A stretch of 64,000 bases of DNA from Dichetophora obliterata (taxonomy: Eukaryota > Arthropoda > Insecta > Diptera > Sciomyzidae), in the NCBI GenBank assembly GCA_963920525.1, contig OY986436.1:29215318-29279317 (forward strand), read 5' to 3'. The notes under the pieces are model-generated. The model had not been told where the DNA came from. It ran no database searches and saw nothing but the letters and a program-made list of their open reading frames with translations. The translations under genes and the position numbers were made by a program. The stretch's first letter is position 1; the number at the start of each line of letters is the position of its first letter. Shown here piece by piece: positions 62,501 through 64,000 of the stretch.

Positions 62501-64000
62501 TTTTCAAGAATCTTAGTTAAAATTTTTTACATGAATCATAGTTTTTGACGTGGTTTATTGCGATTTTTTTGATTTTTTAGCCATAACTTCTAAACCATAC
62601 ATCATAAAAGGACGATTTAGGCATCAAAATGTTCCTTAAGCTACTGCCCACAAGACTGTATCCTTAAAATAATTTTAAAATTTAGATTTCATATTAATTT
62701 CATGTGCCCTTTTTTGTCAATTTTTATTTTTTTTATTTATTTTCTAAAATAAAAACTACATATCAGATAAGGACGATTCATGCATTAAAATGAGCACCAG
62801 GTCCTCGTCCTTAAGTAGGGTAACTTCTTTGTCCAAATGCATTTTGCTCTATCTCTTGTAGTTTAGGAGTTGTAGAACACTTTTTGGAGTGGTAGCTGGC
62901 CAAAAACATGTGCTTTTTCCGTCATAACTCCCAAACCATACATCCTACAAGGATGATTTATACACCAAATTGTTTCTAATACATATATACACAAGACTGC
63001 ATATTCAGAAAAAAGTTTTCTGGAATTTGATTTTTTTTCAAGAATCTTAGTTAAAATTTTTTACATGAATCATAGTTTTTGACGTGGTTTTTCGCGATTT
63101 TTTTGATTTTTTAGCCATAACTTCTAAACCATACATCATAAAAGAACGATTTATGCATCAAAATGTTCCTTAAGCTACTGCCCACAAGACTGTATCCTTA
63201 AAATAATTTTAAAAATTAGATTTCATGTTAATTTCATGTGCCCTTTTTTGTCAATTTTTATTTTTTTTATTTATTTTCTAAAATAAAAACTACATATCAG
63301 ATAAGGACGATTCATGCATTAAAATGAGCACCAGGTCCTCGTCCTTAAATAGGGTAACTTCTTTGTCCAAATGCATTTTGCTCTATCTCTTGTAGTTTAG
63401 GAGTTGTAGAACACTTTTTGGAGTGGTAGCTGGCCAAAAACATGTGCTTTTTCCGTCATAACTCCCAAACCATACATCCTACAAGGACGATTTATACACC
63501 AAATTGTTTCTAATACATATATACACAAGACTGCATATTCAGAAAAAAGTTTTCTGGAATTTGATTTTTTTTCAAGAATCTTAGTTAAAATTTTTTACAT
63601 GAATCATAGTTTTTGACGTGGTTTTTCGCGATTTTTTTGATTTTTTAGCCACAACTTCTAAACCATACATCATAAAAGGACGATTTATGCATCAAAATGT
63701 TCCTTAAGCTACTGCCCACAAGACTGTATCCTTAAAATAATTTTAAAAATTAGATTTCATGTTAATTTCATGTGCCCTTTTTTGTCAATTTTTATTTTTT
63801 TTATTTATTTTCTAAAATAAAACTACATATCAGATAAGGACGATTCATGCATTAAAGTGAGCACCAGGTCCTCGTCCTTAAGAAACTATACTCCTCTATC
63901 CAAATGCCATTTGCTCTATCTCTTGTAGCTTAGGAGTTGTAGAACACTTTTTGGAGTGGAAGCTGGCCAAAAACATGTGCTTTTTCCGTCAAAACTCCCA

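Larger units (their letters stand above)
16890..64000. repeat. Giant satellite array, about 85 units of about 534 bp
   Basis: From about 16890 to the window end the sequence is one head-to-tail array, all in the same orientation. I counted 83 copies of the anchor CTACATATCAG (or the variants CTACAAATCA and CTACACATCA), from 16898 to 63823, plus two units that lost it. The commonest spacing is 533-536 bp. Units differ mainly in a variable block after TCCTCGTCCTTAA: GAAGGGATACTCC, GAAACTATACTCC, or GTAGGGT(A/T)ACTTC and its later AAATAGGGTAAC form. There is no conserved reading frame and no transposon ends. Size and uniformity fit pericentromeric or centromeric satellite, which is an inference. 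Confidence 0.95.
47800..64000. repeat. Right block of the array: uniform 533-536 bp units in higher-order repeats
   Basis: No long unit occurs here. Marker variants recur in a fixed order. GTAGAAGAAC is found at 51121, 54327 and 57531. GTTTATTGCG is found at 52406, 55612, 58816, 60950 and 62552. ATAGTTTTGACG with one T missing is found near 52925, 56131 and 59335. The spacings of 3204-3206 bp equal six units. Marker spacing then falls to about 2134 (four units) and 1602 (three units). Confidence 0.85.

Noticed and set aside
16890..64000. CRISPR-like array
   Set aside because: The repeat unit is 534 bp with no short repeat/unique spacer pattern, and the sequence is eukaryotic.

Overview
The window looks like a piece of a eukaryotic, insect nuclear genome, most likely a fly. 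It is strongly AT-rich and its genes have short GT-AG introns of about 57-140 bp, one with a CTAAT branch-point-like motif. There are several decayed transposon-type genes, and the right three quarters is one giant satellite array. I see no operons, ribosome binding sites, rRNA or CRISPR. Insect is a confident inference; fly rather than another insect is softer.

Left part, 1-16,890. On the minus strand lie two adjacent, related-looking damaged reading units. One is a SAMD3-like gene (1460-3500, seven exon-like blocks). Ten bases after its stop codon comes a C2H2 zinc-finger/transposase-like frame (1-1449) that is open to the window edge except for a single TAA. Next come a 61-63 bp minisatellite (3737-3921), a broken piggyBac-type transposase 3' end (about 4740-5235), a cluster of GGAGTTATTTCAT motifs in both orientations (6000-7090) and a tRNA-derived SINE-like fragment (about 7680-7765). 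The one gene that looks intact is 9546-12143 on the plus strand. Its seven exons join cleanly into 529 residues carrying three GAPR-1-type CAP domains. A small hairpin lies just after its stop. Then follow interleaved inverted repeats (12887-13008), a FLYWCH-like zinc-finger relic with two mutually compensating frameshifts (13175-13636), and AT-rich DNA with several hairpins and dispersed-repeat fragments.

Right part, 16,890-64,000. This is about 47 kb of uninterrupted satellite, continuing past the window. The basic unit is about 534 bp and about 85 units are present. Each unit is an ancient trimer: three diverged subunits, each with an AAGGACGATT box, spaced about 180, 193 and 161 bp. Some units carry a fourth 144-145 bp subunit (about 678 bp); these occur only left of about 44.9 kb. 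Rearranged units with a 20 bp filler or a palindromic switch point lie between 39 and 48 kb. From about 47.8 kb rightward all units are 533-536 bp, and from 49.9 kb they form a six-unit higher-order repeat of about 3.2 kb, which shortens to four- and three-unit versions near the right edge.

The CAP gene is the only likely functional protein gene. The rest is transposon fossils, inverted repeats and satellite DNA, as expected at a euchromatin/heterochromatin border.
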